A stretch of DNA of 64,000 bases from Asinibacterium sp. OR53. GTDB lineage: Bacteria; Bacteroidota; Bacteroidia; Chitinophagales; Chitinophagaceae. The translations under genes and the position numbers were made by a program. A model generated the notes under the pieces. The model was not told where the DNA came from, made no database searches, and saw nothing but the letters and a program-made list of their open reading frames with translations. The stretch is from the NCBI RefSeq assembly GCF_000515315.1, contig NZ_KI911562.1, positions 761,974 through 825,973 on the forward strand, given 5' to 3'. Below, in pieces: positions 36,540 through 45,038 of the stretch (its first letter is position 1; the number at the start of each line of letters is the position of its first letter).

Positions 36540-36890
36540 ATGACAGAAAAAAAGATCCACTGGTTCAAGATTGCCGATGATGCTGCCTTACTTCCATGGC
36601 AAGACAATAATATGTGCCAGGTAGAAGCAGATGGTAAAAAAATAACCATGGCGCGTTTTGGAAGCCAGTTCTATGCTTTTGCGCAAAAATGCCCGCATGC
36701 CAGCGGCATCATGTCCGATGGATATATTGATGCACAGGGCCATGTAGTATGCCCGGTACACCGTTATCGCTTTAATATGCAAAATGGTCGTAATACGAGT
36801 GGCGAGGGTTATTACCTCAAAACCTATTTAGCCGAACAGCGCCCGGATGGCATATATATTGGGATAGAACAGAAGGGTTGGTGGTTATGA
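36540..36890 (+). CDS. Rieske [2Fe-2S] ferredoxin-like protein
   Basis: Small soluble electron-transfer protein of 116 aa. The cluster ligands are CPHASG (Cys-x-His) and CPVHRYRF (Cys-x2-His), 17 residues between the motifs, as in Rieske-type ferredoxins of NirD or dioxygenase systems. There is no signal or membrane helix. It probably shares the hflX transcript. The electron partner is unknown. Confidence 0.9.
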   Translation: MTEKKIHWFKIADDAALLPWQDNNMCQVEADGKKITMARFGSQFYAFAQKCPHASGIMSDGYIDAQGHVVCPVHRYRFNMQNGRNTSGEGYYLKTYLAEQRPDGIYIGIEQKGWWL

Positions 36891-36932
36891 GATATTTTTT
36901 CTGAACTGGTTTTTCCGGAATACATTTTTCCC

Positions 36933-36940
36933 TATTTTTG
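36933..36940 (+). promoter_or_regulatory. tRNA-Asn promoter -7 element TATTTTTG
   Basis: TAnnTTTG match 22 bases before the tRNA, with a T-run near the -33 position (36910-36914). Confidence 0.5.
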
Positions 36941-36962
36941 CAACCCCGAATAGGGCAGGTAT

Positions 36963-37036
36963 TCCCAAATAGCTCAGTTGGTTAGAGCATCTGACTGTTA
37001 ATCAGAGGGTCGCTGGTTCAAGTCCAGCTTTGGGAG
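36963..37036 (+). tRNA. tRNA-Asn (anticodon GTT)
   Basis: Full cloverleaf: acceptor TCCCAAA / TTTGGGA, D-arm GCTC-GAGC, anticodon arm TCTGA-CTGTTAA-TCAGA (anticodon GTT), T-arm GCTGG-TTCAAGT-CCAGC, discriminator G. The following bases are CCCA; only the first two match an encoded CCA. It marks the left edge of the accessory stretch that follows. Confidence 0.97.
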
Positions 37037-37050
37037 CCCAATACTAGAAA

Positions 37051-37081
37051 AGGTTTTAGCGAAAATGCTAAGACCTTTTTT
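37051..37081 (+). terminator. Terminator after tRNA-Asn
   Basis: Stem AGGTTTTAGC / GCTAAGACCT (one G-T wobble) with a GAAAAT loop, followed by six T. Confidence 0.8.
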
Positions 37082-37359
37082 CATTAAAAGACATTGGAAA
37101 CAAAATGCAAATATTATTCCATGCTAAACGTTTTTTTCAGTTTCAGGGCCATCTGATTGATTTAGAGTTGACCCGGTATTGATACCTTTTAAATATACAT
37201 TAAAATACAAATAAACCGCGATAAACCACATTAAAAGTGGGTTGGTGTGGGAATACTGTGGGTTTGATGTGGGTTTGCCCAGAACCAAGTGCGTTCCAAT
37301 TACCTGTCATGAAAGAAAATAACATATCAATACTCGTATAAATGATAGCTCTATTTTCT
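37082..37359. repeat. Gene-free tRNA-proximal region with phased GTGGG repeats
   Basis: No coding frame is convincing here. Four GTGGG units begin at 37237, 37247, 37258 and 37269, spaced 10, 11 and 11 bases, so they lie on one face of the helix. Inverse-type ACC-rich sequence precedes them (about 37215-37230). The arrangement beside a tRNA resembles integrase arm-site or att-region DNA, but no integrase is present. Confidence 0.45.
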
Positions 37360-38295
37360 CTAAAAGCTTCCCTTGTCTATCTTGGCCGCGATATTGTTTA
37401 CAGCTTGTTCCATAGCATCATATTCGATCTTTTCGGCTTCTCCGTTATTCCATTCAAAATGCCCGAATGAAGATTTGAAAGAAACCAAAGCCTCTTTGCT
37501 GTACCCGCGAATTGCATCTTTGTTTTTAAACAAGACGATAGGCTTCTCCTCGGCATCATATATCCGGAAATCCAGCTTAACTATTGCATGAGGTGGTTCT
37601 TTGTGAAACATATTGCTAAACCCACCTAGCGTTTTCCCATCCGCTGTTTCAGATGAAAAATAAACTGAAACATGAATGATCATAAAAGCATCTGCATTCA
37701 TATCTTTTGCCATCCTGGCATATACTTTCAATGCTTCATCGCTGTAATAGTCTGCAATAACAGCGCCTGGTTTTTCTTGTCCGTTCTTATCAATTGCAGG
37801 CGCTAAAGCTACGCTGGTGTTACTGCTTGAGATAGCATTAGAATTACCCGTGACAAGCCCGCTCCCTCTACCTCCCATCTTCATATTGACCATCTGCTGT
37901 AATTTCTGTAATTGCTCCATCTGGTTATTCAACTGGTTGATCTGTTCTTGCGTAGGCGCCGGCTTACCCTGTATCTCAGACAAGGCTGTTACCATTTTTG
38001 TCATGCTGGAGTACACCGGTTGTGACTCACTGAAGGGAATCAATTTAATATTAGCAGCATTCATCTTTTCAACTACTTTCTTTTCCAGGAAATCGTAAAA
38101 AGGCTGTTGATCGAATCCATATTTCTTAACATCAATTTTCGTTGAATTGAAAATGGTAATATCAGGAACTCCCCAACAATAGGCAAATGCCAATGATTTG
38201 ATACCGGAGAGCTTCTCTTTGTCTAACTGTTGCCCCCAGGTCTTGCCAGTGACAACAAGCAGTAAGATGACAGCAGAAAATATTTTTATCTTCAT
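37360..38295 (-). CDS. Uncharacterised exported protein of kinase-linked envelope module
   Basis: I do not recognise this 311-aa protein. It has a clear signal peptide (residues 1-21 from the chosen start at 38295), a Gln/Asn-rich helical stretch near 110-140 (QLNNQMEQLQKLQQM) and a mixed alpha/beta C-terminal half. There is no lipobox or catalytic motif. The longer start at 38334 would precede the signal. The palindrome ATACCAACTGGTTTGTAT lies 51 bases upstream, matching copies at the kinase and PDZ operons, so it probably belongs to the same regulon. Confidence 0.8.
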   Translation of the reverse strand: MKIKIFSAVILLLVVTGKTWGQQLDKEKLSGIKSLAFAYCWGVPDITIFNSTKIDVKKYGFDQQPFYDFLEKKVVEKMNAANIKLIPFSESQPVYSSMTKMVTALSEIQGKPAPTQEQINQLNNQMEQLQKLQQMVNMKMGGRGSGLVTGNSNAISSSNTSVALAPAIDKNGQEKPGAVIADYYSDEALKVYARMAKDMNADAFMIIHVSVYFSSETADGKTLGGFSNMFHKEPPHAIVKLDFRIYDAEEKPIVLFKNKDAIRGYSKEALVSFKSSFGHFEWNNGEAEKIEYDAMEQAVNNIAAKIDKGSF

Positions 38296-38345
38296 AATTG
38301 AAAAGTTTTGATGATAAAAGTAGGAGGCAACCATATCGCCTTACA

Positions 38346-38363
38346 ATACCAACTGGTTTGTAT
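38346..38363. promoter_or_regulatory. Shared palindrome, copy 1 (ATACCAAC-TG-GTTTGTAT)
   Basis: 8-2-8 inverted repeat with one mismatch, 51 bases upstream of the 311-aa gene. It is the same motif as at 40289-40306 and 42874-42891. It is a candidate site for the response regulator encoded at 40322-40951. Confidence 0.65.
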
Positions 38364-38364
38364 T

Positions 38365-38931
38365 TTATAGCTTTTGCAGGCGTTCACAAATCATATAGCT
38401 GCCTATATCAGTAATTATTTTCAGTACCAGAAATACCAGCCCGAAATCGGAAGGCAGGTAGGTAATACAAAAAATTATGACACCTATTGGAACGACCCGC
38501 AGGTATGGAAGAAAAAACAATTTTCCTATGTCTATTCCTTTATTAAATGAATGAATGATCAGCCTTGAATTATCGGCTATCATTGAAGCTACCAGTAGCC
38601 AAAAAGCTACCTGGAACATTTTCCAATCACCTCCCTGCCTGCTTATTGCGTCATTCGCCAGGAAAACATAGAGCATAAAATTGAAAAAACTAAAATGAAA
38701 AAGAAAAAACAAAGCCTGTTTTATCCTGAATAGAAGCGAATGATTACTGTTTGGGGAGGGTTTGCAAAAGACAATAGATAATGCATTGAATAACCCCAGC
38801 AGCATACTCTGTACCAGGTAAAGGAAAATAACGGCATCAATAGTACCCTGGCGCTCTATATACCGAATAAAGATGTATAAATTACCAGCCAGGAGTAGCC
38901 AAAATGACGGATTTTCGAATATTTTTTTCAT
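38365..38931 (-). CDS. DUF6498-like integral membrane protein
   Basis: Protein of 188 aa with about five hydrophobic helices. The opening PSFWLLLAGNLYIFIRY and late FFLPYLRVVPIGVIIF segment resemble DUF6498 proteins of unknown function. The start overlaps the stop of the PDZ gene by 4 bases (ATGA), so the two are translated together. The module is bounded by copies of the shared palindrome. Confidence 0.75.
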   Translation of the reverse strand: MKKIFENPSFWLLLAGNLYIFIRYIERQGTIDAVIFLYLVQSMLLGLFNALSIVFCKPSPNSNHSLLFRIKQALFFLFHFSFFNFMLYVFLANDAISRQGGDWKMFQVAFWLLVASMIADNSRLIIHSFNKGIDIGKLFFLPYLRVVPIGVIIFCITYLPSDFGLVFLVLKIITDIGSYMICERLQKL

Positions 38932-40202
38932 TCTATTTCAATTCTAACGGTATAATTGTTGTCTTTGGAAACCTGTAAAGAAAGTGTAATAAAATGCTCT
39001 TTATACGGCGTTATGTGCCCAAGATCTGGAGCGAATACTATGCTTCTTTTGTCAAATATGTGGTCAAACTCGCCCACCTTCTCATAATAAACAAATTGGC
39101 TACTTAATGAATTCTGAATGTCTCTGTAAAGTTCATTGAATATAGAATCGGCTTTCTGCTGGCTTAGCCACCTGTATTCCGCTGTGAAATAATATTTCGG
39201 CACTTTATGACTAAATTGTAGATCATCCATTGTAAACACCATACATTTTGCTTCTTTAAAACAATATTTCGAATAATACGAAGTAGCGCCATCGTACAAA
39301 GGGGCCCCAGCCAGGTTCTCATGTACTTTATTGGTATAAAAACTATTAAACAGGTATTGAATCTTATTCCTGAATTCCGTTGAAGTTTGTGTTGTATCGG
39401 GGTTCACAAATACACAGGAAGGTTTAATTCCTCCTTCAACAACTAATGCGACTTCATAATGACTTCTATCTTCGGTTCTATAAGCAGATAAATACGTTCG
39501 GCATGCCCGGTAACCTTTGAATGTTTTTTTGCTGAAACTAATTTGATGAAAAAAAGAAGTATCAGCAGCCTGATATTCTTGTGAGTAAGCCTGGAGACCA
39601 AAATAAAAATTGAGTTGTTGTTCATACCTGGCGAATACGCTCATCGCTTCTTGTGGAGAATCGCCTGAATAGCAATAGGAAACCACATCATGTTGCTTTA
39701 ACAGCATATGTTTTCGTAATGTGGTTTGATGCGTTGGCGTCAATTGAATTTTCGACTCATAAATAAATGCTTTTTCAGTGGCAGCGCCCTTGAAATCTCC
39801 GAAGCTGCTATCGGCCTGTAACAGCAACCTGTTAAGACCAGAAAATAGCAAGGTATCTATATCCACAAACGCTTTGGTAAGTACATGAGCATACTCCTGG
39901 CTATTTCTGGAAGTTTTGATTTCGATGGTTTCCGGCTTCATCATTTCTTTCACTTCATCCAGGGATTTGTTGCTAATGGCAATACCGCTGATGGCGGTTA
40001 TTTTATCACCCGCCATTATTCCTGCCTGGTATGCCGGAGATCCCGGATAGATACTGTTCACCACATAATAAGCAGAAAAAGGGTCGTCTTGTGGGCTTTC
40101 CTGGCCGTTCTTATAATGATAAGAAAAGCCAAAGCCATGCATTTGCGCCATCATTGCTAAGTGAAATAACAGGAAAGAAAAAGTGAATATTGTTTTTTTC
40201 AT
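38928..40202 (-). CDS. Exported PDZ-domain protein
   Basis: Protein of 424 aa with a signal peptide (residues 1-19) and one PDZ domain (about 30-110, with GSPAYQAGIMAGDKITAISG). A long C-terminal region (about 115-424) is not recognised. No Ser-His-Asp protease domain is visible. A periplasmic or surface scaffold that binds protein C-termini is plausible. It is cotranslated with the DUF6498 gene; the shared palindrome lies 87 bases upstream. Confidence 0.8.
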   Translation of the reverse strand: MKKTIFTFSFLLFHLAMMAQMHGFGFSYHYKNGQESPQDDPFSAYYVVNSIYPGSPAYQAGIMAGDKITAISGIAISNKSLDEVKEMMKPETIEIKTSRNSQEYAHVLTKAFVDIDTLLFSGLNRLLLQADSSFGDFKGAATEKAFIYESKIQLTPTHQTTLRKHMLLKQHDVVSYCYSGDSPQEAMSVFARYEQQLNFYFGLQAYSQEYQAADTSFFHQISFSKKTFKGYRACRTYLSAYRTEDRSHYEVALVVEGGIKPSCVFVNPDTTQTSTEFRNKIQYLFNSFYTNKVHENLAGAPLYDGATSYYSKYCFKEAKCMVFTMDDLQFSHKVPKYYFTAEYRWLSQQKADSIFNELYRDIQNSLSSQFVYYEKVGEFDHIFDKRSIVFAPDLGHITPYKEHFITLSLQVSKDNNYTVRIEIE

Positions 40203-40277
40203 GACTTTTCAGGTAAGTAGTTTTACTGCTAAGTATCATCAGACTATTTACCATCAGTCTAAAGTGACAAAAAACAA

Positions 40278-40317
40278 AACCATTCAAAATACCAACCAGT
40301 TTGTATTTTGAATGGTT
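40278..40317 (-). terminator. Terminator hairpin containing shared palindrome copy 2
   Basis: Perfect 15-bp arms AACCATTCAAAATAC (40278-40292) and GTATTTTGAATGGTT (40303-40317) around a 10-base loop. On the minus strand it begins 4 bases after the response-regulator stop and is followed by TTGTTTTTTG, so it can terminate that operon. Its centre is ATACCAAC-CA-GTTTGTAT (40289-40306), the regulatory palindrome upstream of the PDZ gene. Confidence 0.7.
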
Positions 40318-40321
40318 ATTA

Positions 40322-40951
40322 TTACAGGTTATGTTGGATAATAAACCTGGTTAATTCCACCGGTTTTTTCAGCTTTAGCTTCTGCATAATATTTTTCCGG
40401 TGTGTTTCTACCGTGTAAATACTCAAATGAAGCTGGTCGGCAATTTGCTGGTTGGTTAAATCTTGCTTAATCAATTGTAATAGCTCCATTTCTCTCCTGG
40501 TGAGATTAAATTGTTGCAGGAAAGGGTCTATTTCCGAGAATCGGGTTGGTTCAACAACCTTCTTTGTTGGAAAGCAAAGCTGTCCCTGATTTACCTGCCG
40601 AATGGCCTGCATTAGTTCTTCTTTGTTGGCATTTTTCAACAGATACCCATGAGCTCCGAAGGTTTTCGCTTTTTCTACCAGGTGTTCTTCATTATAGGTA
40701 GATAGCATAACGAGCTTAATAGATGGATACTGCCGTTTCAATATCCTGGCAGCTTCAATACCGTTCATTCCTGGCATATTGATATCAAGTAATACCACGT
40801 CGGGCTTATTTTTATGCAGCAGTTCAAGCAACTCTTTCCCGTCGTTTGCTATGGCCATTACTTCCATATCTCTTTCCGAGGTAAGCATCGACAACAGGCC
40901 TTCTAAAAATAAATTATGGTCATCGGCTATAATGAGTTTAGTCTTTTCCAT
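40322..40951 (-). CDS. LuxR/NarL-family response regulator
   Basis: DNA-binding response regulator of 209 aa from the start at 40951. The receiver domain (about 4-120) has acidic Asp10/Asp11 and phospho-acceptor Asp56 in VVLLDINMPG. The C-terminal GerE helix-turn-helix (about 145-205) includes LTRREMELLQLI and NQQIADQLHLSIYTVETHRKNI. The start overlaps the histidine-kinase gene by 14 bases, giving a coupled kinase-regulator pair. It is the obvious candidate to bind the shared palindrome. Confidence 0.93.
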   Translation of the reverse strand: MEKTKLIIADDHNLFLEGLLSMLTSERDMEVMAIANDGKELLELLHKNKPDVVLLDINMPGMNGIEAARILKRQYPSIKLVMLSTYNEEHLVEKAKTFGAHGYLLKNANKEELMQAIRQVNQGQLCFPTKKVVEPTRFSEIDPFLQQFNLTRREMELLQLIKQDLTNQQIADQLHLSIYTVETHRKNIMQKLKLKKPVELTRFIIQHNL

Positions 40952-42836
40952 TATTGATCTTATAAGGTAATTGAATAATAATGGTAGTTCCGTACTCGTT
41001 GCTGTCAAATATAATTTTTCCATCCAGGTAATTGATCCTGGATTGTATATTCTTCAGACCTATCCCTTTTTTATTGGGTTCAGCGGGTATTCCTTTACCA
41101 TTATCCTCCACTATCACTTCCAGGTATGTATCACAATAGATCATCTGAACCGTAGCCTCTGTAGCACAAGAATGTTTCACTACATTGTTCGTCAGTTCCA
41201 TGATGATGCGGTATATCATCAATTCATCTTCCTTGGTGAATTTACCAGATTCACCATTCACATGGAACTGAAAAACAATTCCATGTTCGTTGTTCAGTTG
41301 CCTGTAATAACTATCCAACAAGATATCCAGCGGTGTGGCGCTGAAATCGGGAGGCATCAGGTTATGCGAAATACTGCGTATATCACCAGAGGCTTTATCC
41401 AACAGCTTTATCACCTTATTCAATCTTTCCGTATCAACCGTTGCTTTTTGAAGGTTTATTTTGATGGCAGCGATATCTCCTCCCAACTCGTCATGCAGAT
41501 CTTCTGCGATACGCTTTCTTTCCATCTCCTGGGCAGAAATGATATGTCCTGCCGTGGCGATCTTTTGCCCCTCCAACTCCAAAGAAAGTTTTTCCTTTTC
41601 TTTCTTGAACAGGTTGTACCTATATAAAATACCAAAGGAGATCACCAGTGTTTCAAATACAACTCCCAATTGTATCCGGCTAAGCATATAACCCATTGTA
41701 GTGTCAAAGGTTGTAATGACCCCGAATAGATTGAGTATAAATTCAATTGTGGCCAGGAATAATGGAGTAAGGGCAAACAGGTAAAAATAACCCGGTTTAA
41801 ATCCTTGCCTCACTCTTTCTATCGCAGAGAAAACAATGAGTACAAATGAAAGGACTGCTGTTACACTGAAAAATAACGTATAGGTCTCCTTCAGGATCAT
41901 CGAATGGAATAATTTATATACAGGTATACAGGAGATAATTAAAAAAATAATCGCGGCCTTGAAAACAATAGTACCTTTTAAAAAGCGGGAGTTCTCTTTC
42001 TTTTGGTCAAAAAATTTCTGCATTACCTGCAGCATTAAAAGCAGGTTAAGTCCGCAGCTGATAAATTTAGCAATATCATTAATGGAAGGAACCGCTGGGT
42101 AGAGAAATTGAAAATCCATTCCTTCAAATGCAAGCATCTGCCATAAAGTTGCCAGCACGTAAAGTGCATACCATCCGTGAATGGCATCTCTGAGGGAATA
42201 AAACAGAAAAACATTAAATAAAAATACCAGCAATAGGATGCCTGTTAAAATGCCCATGACAAAATAGGCGTTGCTTTGCAGCTGTTGCAATGTTTTTGCA
42301 TCCATCAACTGGAAGCGCTGTTTGAGGTTTTCCCCTTTTTTATTTATGAATGCATAGAACCGGGCATCTTCGCCAGGTTGTAGGGACAATGGATAAACAA
42401 AGAGATAGAAATAATAAGGTCGTTGATTGAATGCAAAATGATCACCGGTAACTCCTAGCGAGGTAATTCTATTATTAGATACCTTATACACTTTCATTTC
42501 GTTCACTGTTGCATTCTGGAAAAGCCACATTATCTCCATTGTCGATGATGTTGGGTTTTTCAGGTGCAGACTGTGCCAATAATATTTATTGGAAAATCCG
42601 CTGTTCAGCACATCTTTCTTCAACCGTTCAAATTTCCCGGCATTATTGATCTTAATAACTGAATCTATCGGTAGTAAAGCCGTATCACAATAATATTCCA
42701 GGTATCCTTTAAGATCGTATTGATGCTTGCCTGTCAGGTACAAAGTATCAGAAAAGGGGCGGGCAGCAACAGTATAATGAATCGCAGCTGTTAAACAAAA
42801 CAGCAATATCGTAATATATAGCGCGCGTTGATTCAT
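40938..42836 (-). CDS. 7TMR-DISM sensor histidine kinase
   Basis: Membrane sensor kinase of 632 aa. After a signal peptide comes an extracytoplasmic 7TMR-DISM extracellular domain (about 30-180), seven transmembrane helices (about 190-395), a short coiled linker, and a HisKA_3-type dimerisation domain with the phospho-histidine in RIAEDLHDELGGD. A HATPase domain ends with DNGKGIP and GIGLKNIQSRINYLDG. The DISM sensor usually binds carbohydrate-like or small ligands. It is paired with the overlapping LuxR-type regulator. Confidence 0.92.
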   Translation of the reverse strand: MNQRALYITILLFCLTAAIHYTVAARPFSDTLYLTGKHQYDLKGYLEYYCDTALLPIDSVIKINNAGKFERLKKDVLNSGFSNKYYWHSLHLKNPTSSTMEIMWLFQNATVNEMKVYKVSNNRITSLGVTGDHFAFNQRPYYFYLFVYPLSLQPGEDARFYAFINKKGENLKQRFQLMDAKTLQQLQSNAYFVMGILTGILLLVFLFNVFLFYSLRDAIHGWYALYVLATLWQMLAFEGMDFQFLYPAVPSINDIAKFISCGLNLLLMLQVMQKFFDQKKENSRFLKGTIVFKAAIIFLIISCIPVYKLFHSMILKETYTLFFSVTAVLSFVLIVFSAIERVRQGFKPGYFYLFALTPLFLATIEFILNLFGVITTFDTTMGYMLSRIQLGVVFETLVISFGILYRYNLFKKEKEKLSLELEGQKIATAGHIISAQEMERKRIAEDLHDELGGDIAAIKINLQKATVDTERLNKVIKLLDKASGDIRSISHNLMPPDFSATPLDILLDSYYRQLNNEHGIVFQFHVNGESGKFTKEDELMIYRIIMELTNNVVKHSCATEATVQMIYCDTYLEVIVEDNGKGIPAEPNKKGIGLKNIQSRINYLDGKIIFDSNEYGTTIIIQLPYKINNGKD

Positions 42837-42873
42837 GTAATGACAAAAATACCTTTCCGTGGTCAGTTAAGAT

Positions 42874-42891
42874 ATACAAACAAGTTTGTAT
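42874..42891. promoter_or_regulatory. Shared palindrome, copy 3 (ATACAAAC-AA-GTTTGTAT)
   Basis: Perfect 8-2-8 inverted repeat, extending to 9-bp arms (42873-42892), located 38 bases upstream of the histidine kinase ATG. The best of three copies in this locus; it predicts autoregulation of the kinase operon. Confidence 0.7.
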
Positions 42892-42917
42892 AATAGATAC
42901 TTTATTTAACAGTGCAA

Positions 42918-43073
42918 TCAATATGATAAGGCTTCATCTTTCCTTAAGATGACGGTATCAATTCTGCCGAAAATACCCTCGTGTTCGGCGTTTTTGATCC
43001 CTTTAGGGCGTTTTAATACGGCAGCAACCCACTTTTGGTTCCAAAGCAGTTGAACGAGTAAAAATCGCTTAAA
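42918..43073 (-). pseudogene. Possible C-terminal gene relic
   Basis: An open 51-codon frame without a start reads protein-like (NQKWVAAVLKRPKGIKNAEH, then GIFGRIDTVILRKDEAL) and ends in TGA. I cannot name the family. It resembles a tail left by deletion of a longer gene. Confidence 0.35.
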
Positions 43074-43308
43074 CTATTCATCTTTTCTTGATTTAAAACC
43101 AGATCGGGAAATAAGTGGGTGCGAAGCTTACAACTTGTATATACAGAACCCTTTTCCTTTTGTAATAGCTTCCGGTGGAGAGATGTTATTCATTGGAAGA
43201 GGAGATCATTTAAAACCCGGAGTATATGAAAATAGTGGGCATAGAACAGCCGCAATTGAAGACTCAAGACTGTTGCCTCTTGAAGAATTAAAATTGAAGC
43301 AGCCTTAA
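43054..43308 (+). pseudogene. Possible gene relic on plus strand
   Basis: An 84-codon open frame bounded by stops, with no start near its 5' end, reads protein-like in its second half (FVIASGGEMLFIGRGDHLKP and the stretch up to the terminal EELKLKQP). The family is not recognised. With the opposite-strand fragment it accounts for most of the 482-base space between the kinase and fucosidase genes and suggests a decayed insertion. Confidence 0.35.
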
Positions 43309-43318
43309 CTTCTACAAA

Positions 43319-44971
43319 TTATAGTATTTTCAAAACACAGGCATATGTATCAGCATTGTTCTCGGGCAAACTAACCACAAGTTCCGTTTCGGTTCGTTGA
43401 AACAATAATGGTTGCCCGGCAGGTACCCACTCCACTTTTTGAATTTCTTTTGGAAAATGCCGGCTGTTTTTTGCAAGACTTTTTATAATAAGCTTTCCAT
43501 CTTGCGGCCAACCCAATGCAGTAGCATAAAGCACATCGCCTTTGGTAGCAAAGCGAATATCTTCATATGTAAACGGCTTACCTTTCCCTTCATTAAAACC
43601 TTGCGCATTAAGTTGAGCCGCTGCTTCTTGTGCAGGCCCTTCACCAAATATCTTCCATGGCCTTGTAGCATAAATACTTTCGCTATTTGCTTTCATCCAG
43701 TTGCCAATTTCCTCAACTAATTTTCTTTCTTTTTCATCAATGGTGCCATCTCCGCGAACAGGAATGTTCAACATCAGATTACCATTTTTGCTAACAATAT
43801 CTACAAGCGTTTGAATAACAGACTTTGCTGTTTTGTAACCATTGCGTTCATACAGTCCGCGATCATAATGCCAGCCCCCAATACAAGTATCGGTTTGCCA
43901 CGGCAGCGGCTGAATATCGTTGGCCTGTCCTCTTTCAATATCCCAAACCATGGCTTTGCGTTGGTCCTCATTTAACATTTTTCCGTTGAGGACTGCACGA
44001 AGCACGCCATGCTCTTCAATGCTTTTGTTGTACAAATGAGCGGCAATGCGCAAGCCCGCATCATTAACCGGCCAGAACGGAAGCTTGTCGTCGTCGAAAT
44101 AAACGACATCAGGATTGTATTTGTTGATAAGGTCTACAGTACGATTATAAAATTTATCGATGTATGCTTTGCTGGGTGGATATACCCCGTTGCCCCAATC
44201 CCATTGCCGGGTGTCGAAATTATTATCTAAACTATTTTGACTCAAAGGATGATTTTGGGCATATAACTCCTGGGGATCCAATCCACTCCACCATTTTCCT
44301 TTACCATCTGCCTGGGTTAGTTTTCCATCATAAGGAATGCCCGAATATTGTCCGGTTTTATCTGCACGTTGTGCCATTTCGTACCAGCGCCATGCGTGAG
44401 ATGCATGAATACTCACGCCAAATGGCAATCCATTGTTTCTTGCTGCCTTTGCCCATCCGCCAATCAAATCTTTCTTAGGGCCAATCTTGGTAGCGTTCCA
44501 ATCCTTTTGATATTTACTGTTGTATAAATCAAAGTTATCGTGGTGATTGGCAAGTGCCATGAAATATTGTGCGCCTGCACTTTTATACAAGCTCACCAAT
44601 TCTTCGGGATCCCATTTCTCCGCTTTCCATTCATTGATCACATCTTTAAATCCAAATTTCGAAGGATGTCCGTATTTTTTAAGATGAAATTTATATTGCC
44701 GTGATCCTTCCTCGTACATATTTCTTGCATACCAATCACCGGCTTCAGGCTGGCATTGCGGCCCCCAGTGTGCCCATATGCCAAATTTTGCATCACGAAA
44801 CCATTCTGGTGTTTTATAATGCTGCAACGATTCCCAGCTAGGGTTGAATGGACCTTTTGCGATAGGCTCTCCTAAATGTTGTTCTTTAAGAAAATTACTT
44901 CCAAATGCACCGGACAACCACATAGATGGTAAAGTGGCGGCCATTCCCTTGATTAATGTTCTGCGTTTCAT
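43319..44971 (-). CDS. GH29-type alpha-L-fucosidase, exported
   Basis: Retaining alpha-L-fucosidase family protein of 550 aa. It has an export signal with RR (MKRRTLIKGMAATLPSMWLSG), the family hallmark FGIWAHWGPQ (about residues 63-72), the substrate-contact ANHHDNFDLYNS and the nucleophile region PDVVYFDDDKLPF. The CAZy family is read from motifs; the linkage is not. It lies 67 bases after the dehydrogenase gene. With the divergent AraC gene this forms a small fucoside-use group. Confidence 0.88.
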   Translation of the reverse strand: MKRRTLIKGMAATLPSMWLSGAFGSNFLKEQHLGEPIAKGPFNPSWESLQHYKTPEWFRDAKFGIWAHWGPQCQPEAGDWYARNMYEEGSRQYKFHLKKYGHPSKFGFKDVINEWKAEKWDPEELVSLYKSAGAQYFMALANHHDNFDLYNSKYQKDWNATKIGPKKDLIGGWAKAARNNGLPFGVSIHASHAWRWYEMAQRADKTGQYSGIPYDGKLTQADGKGKWWSGLDPQELYAQNHPLSQNSLDNNFDTRQWDWGNGVYPPSKAYIDKFYNRTVDLINKYNPDVVYFDDDKLPFWPVNDAGLRIAAHLYNKSIEEHGVLRAVLNGKMLNEDQRKAMVWDIERGQANDIQPLPWQTDTCIGGWHYDRGLYERNGYKTAKSVIQTLVDIVSKNGNLMLNIPVRGDGTIDEKERKLVEEIGNWMKANSESIYATRPWKIFGEGPAQEAAAQLNAQGFNEGKGKPFTYEDIRFATKGDVLYATALGWPQDGKLIIKSLAKNSRHFPKEIQKVEWVPAGQPLLFQRTETELVVSLPENNADTYACVLKIL

Positions 44972-45038
44972 TTTATAAGTTATTAGTTTATAAGCGCTTG
45001 TTGAGAAATTTTATCCATTGCAGCCCCTTCATATCAGA

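Noticed and set aside
37237..37273. CRISPR array
   Set aside because: The repeats are only 5 bases with 5 to 6 base gaps, not CRISPR-sized, and no cas gene is near. No other regular spacer-repeat array was seen in the window.
40971..41627. 218-codon plus-strand open frame opposite the histidine kinase
   Set aside because: Antisense to conserved kinase domains; no start context or motif.
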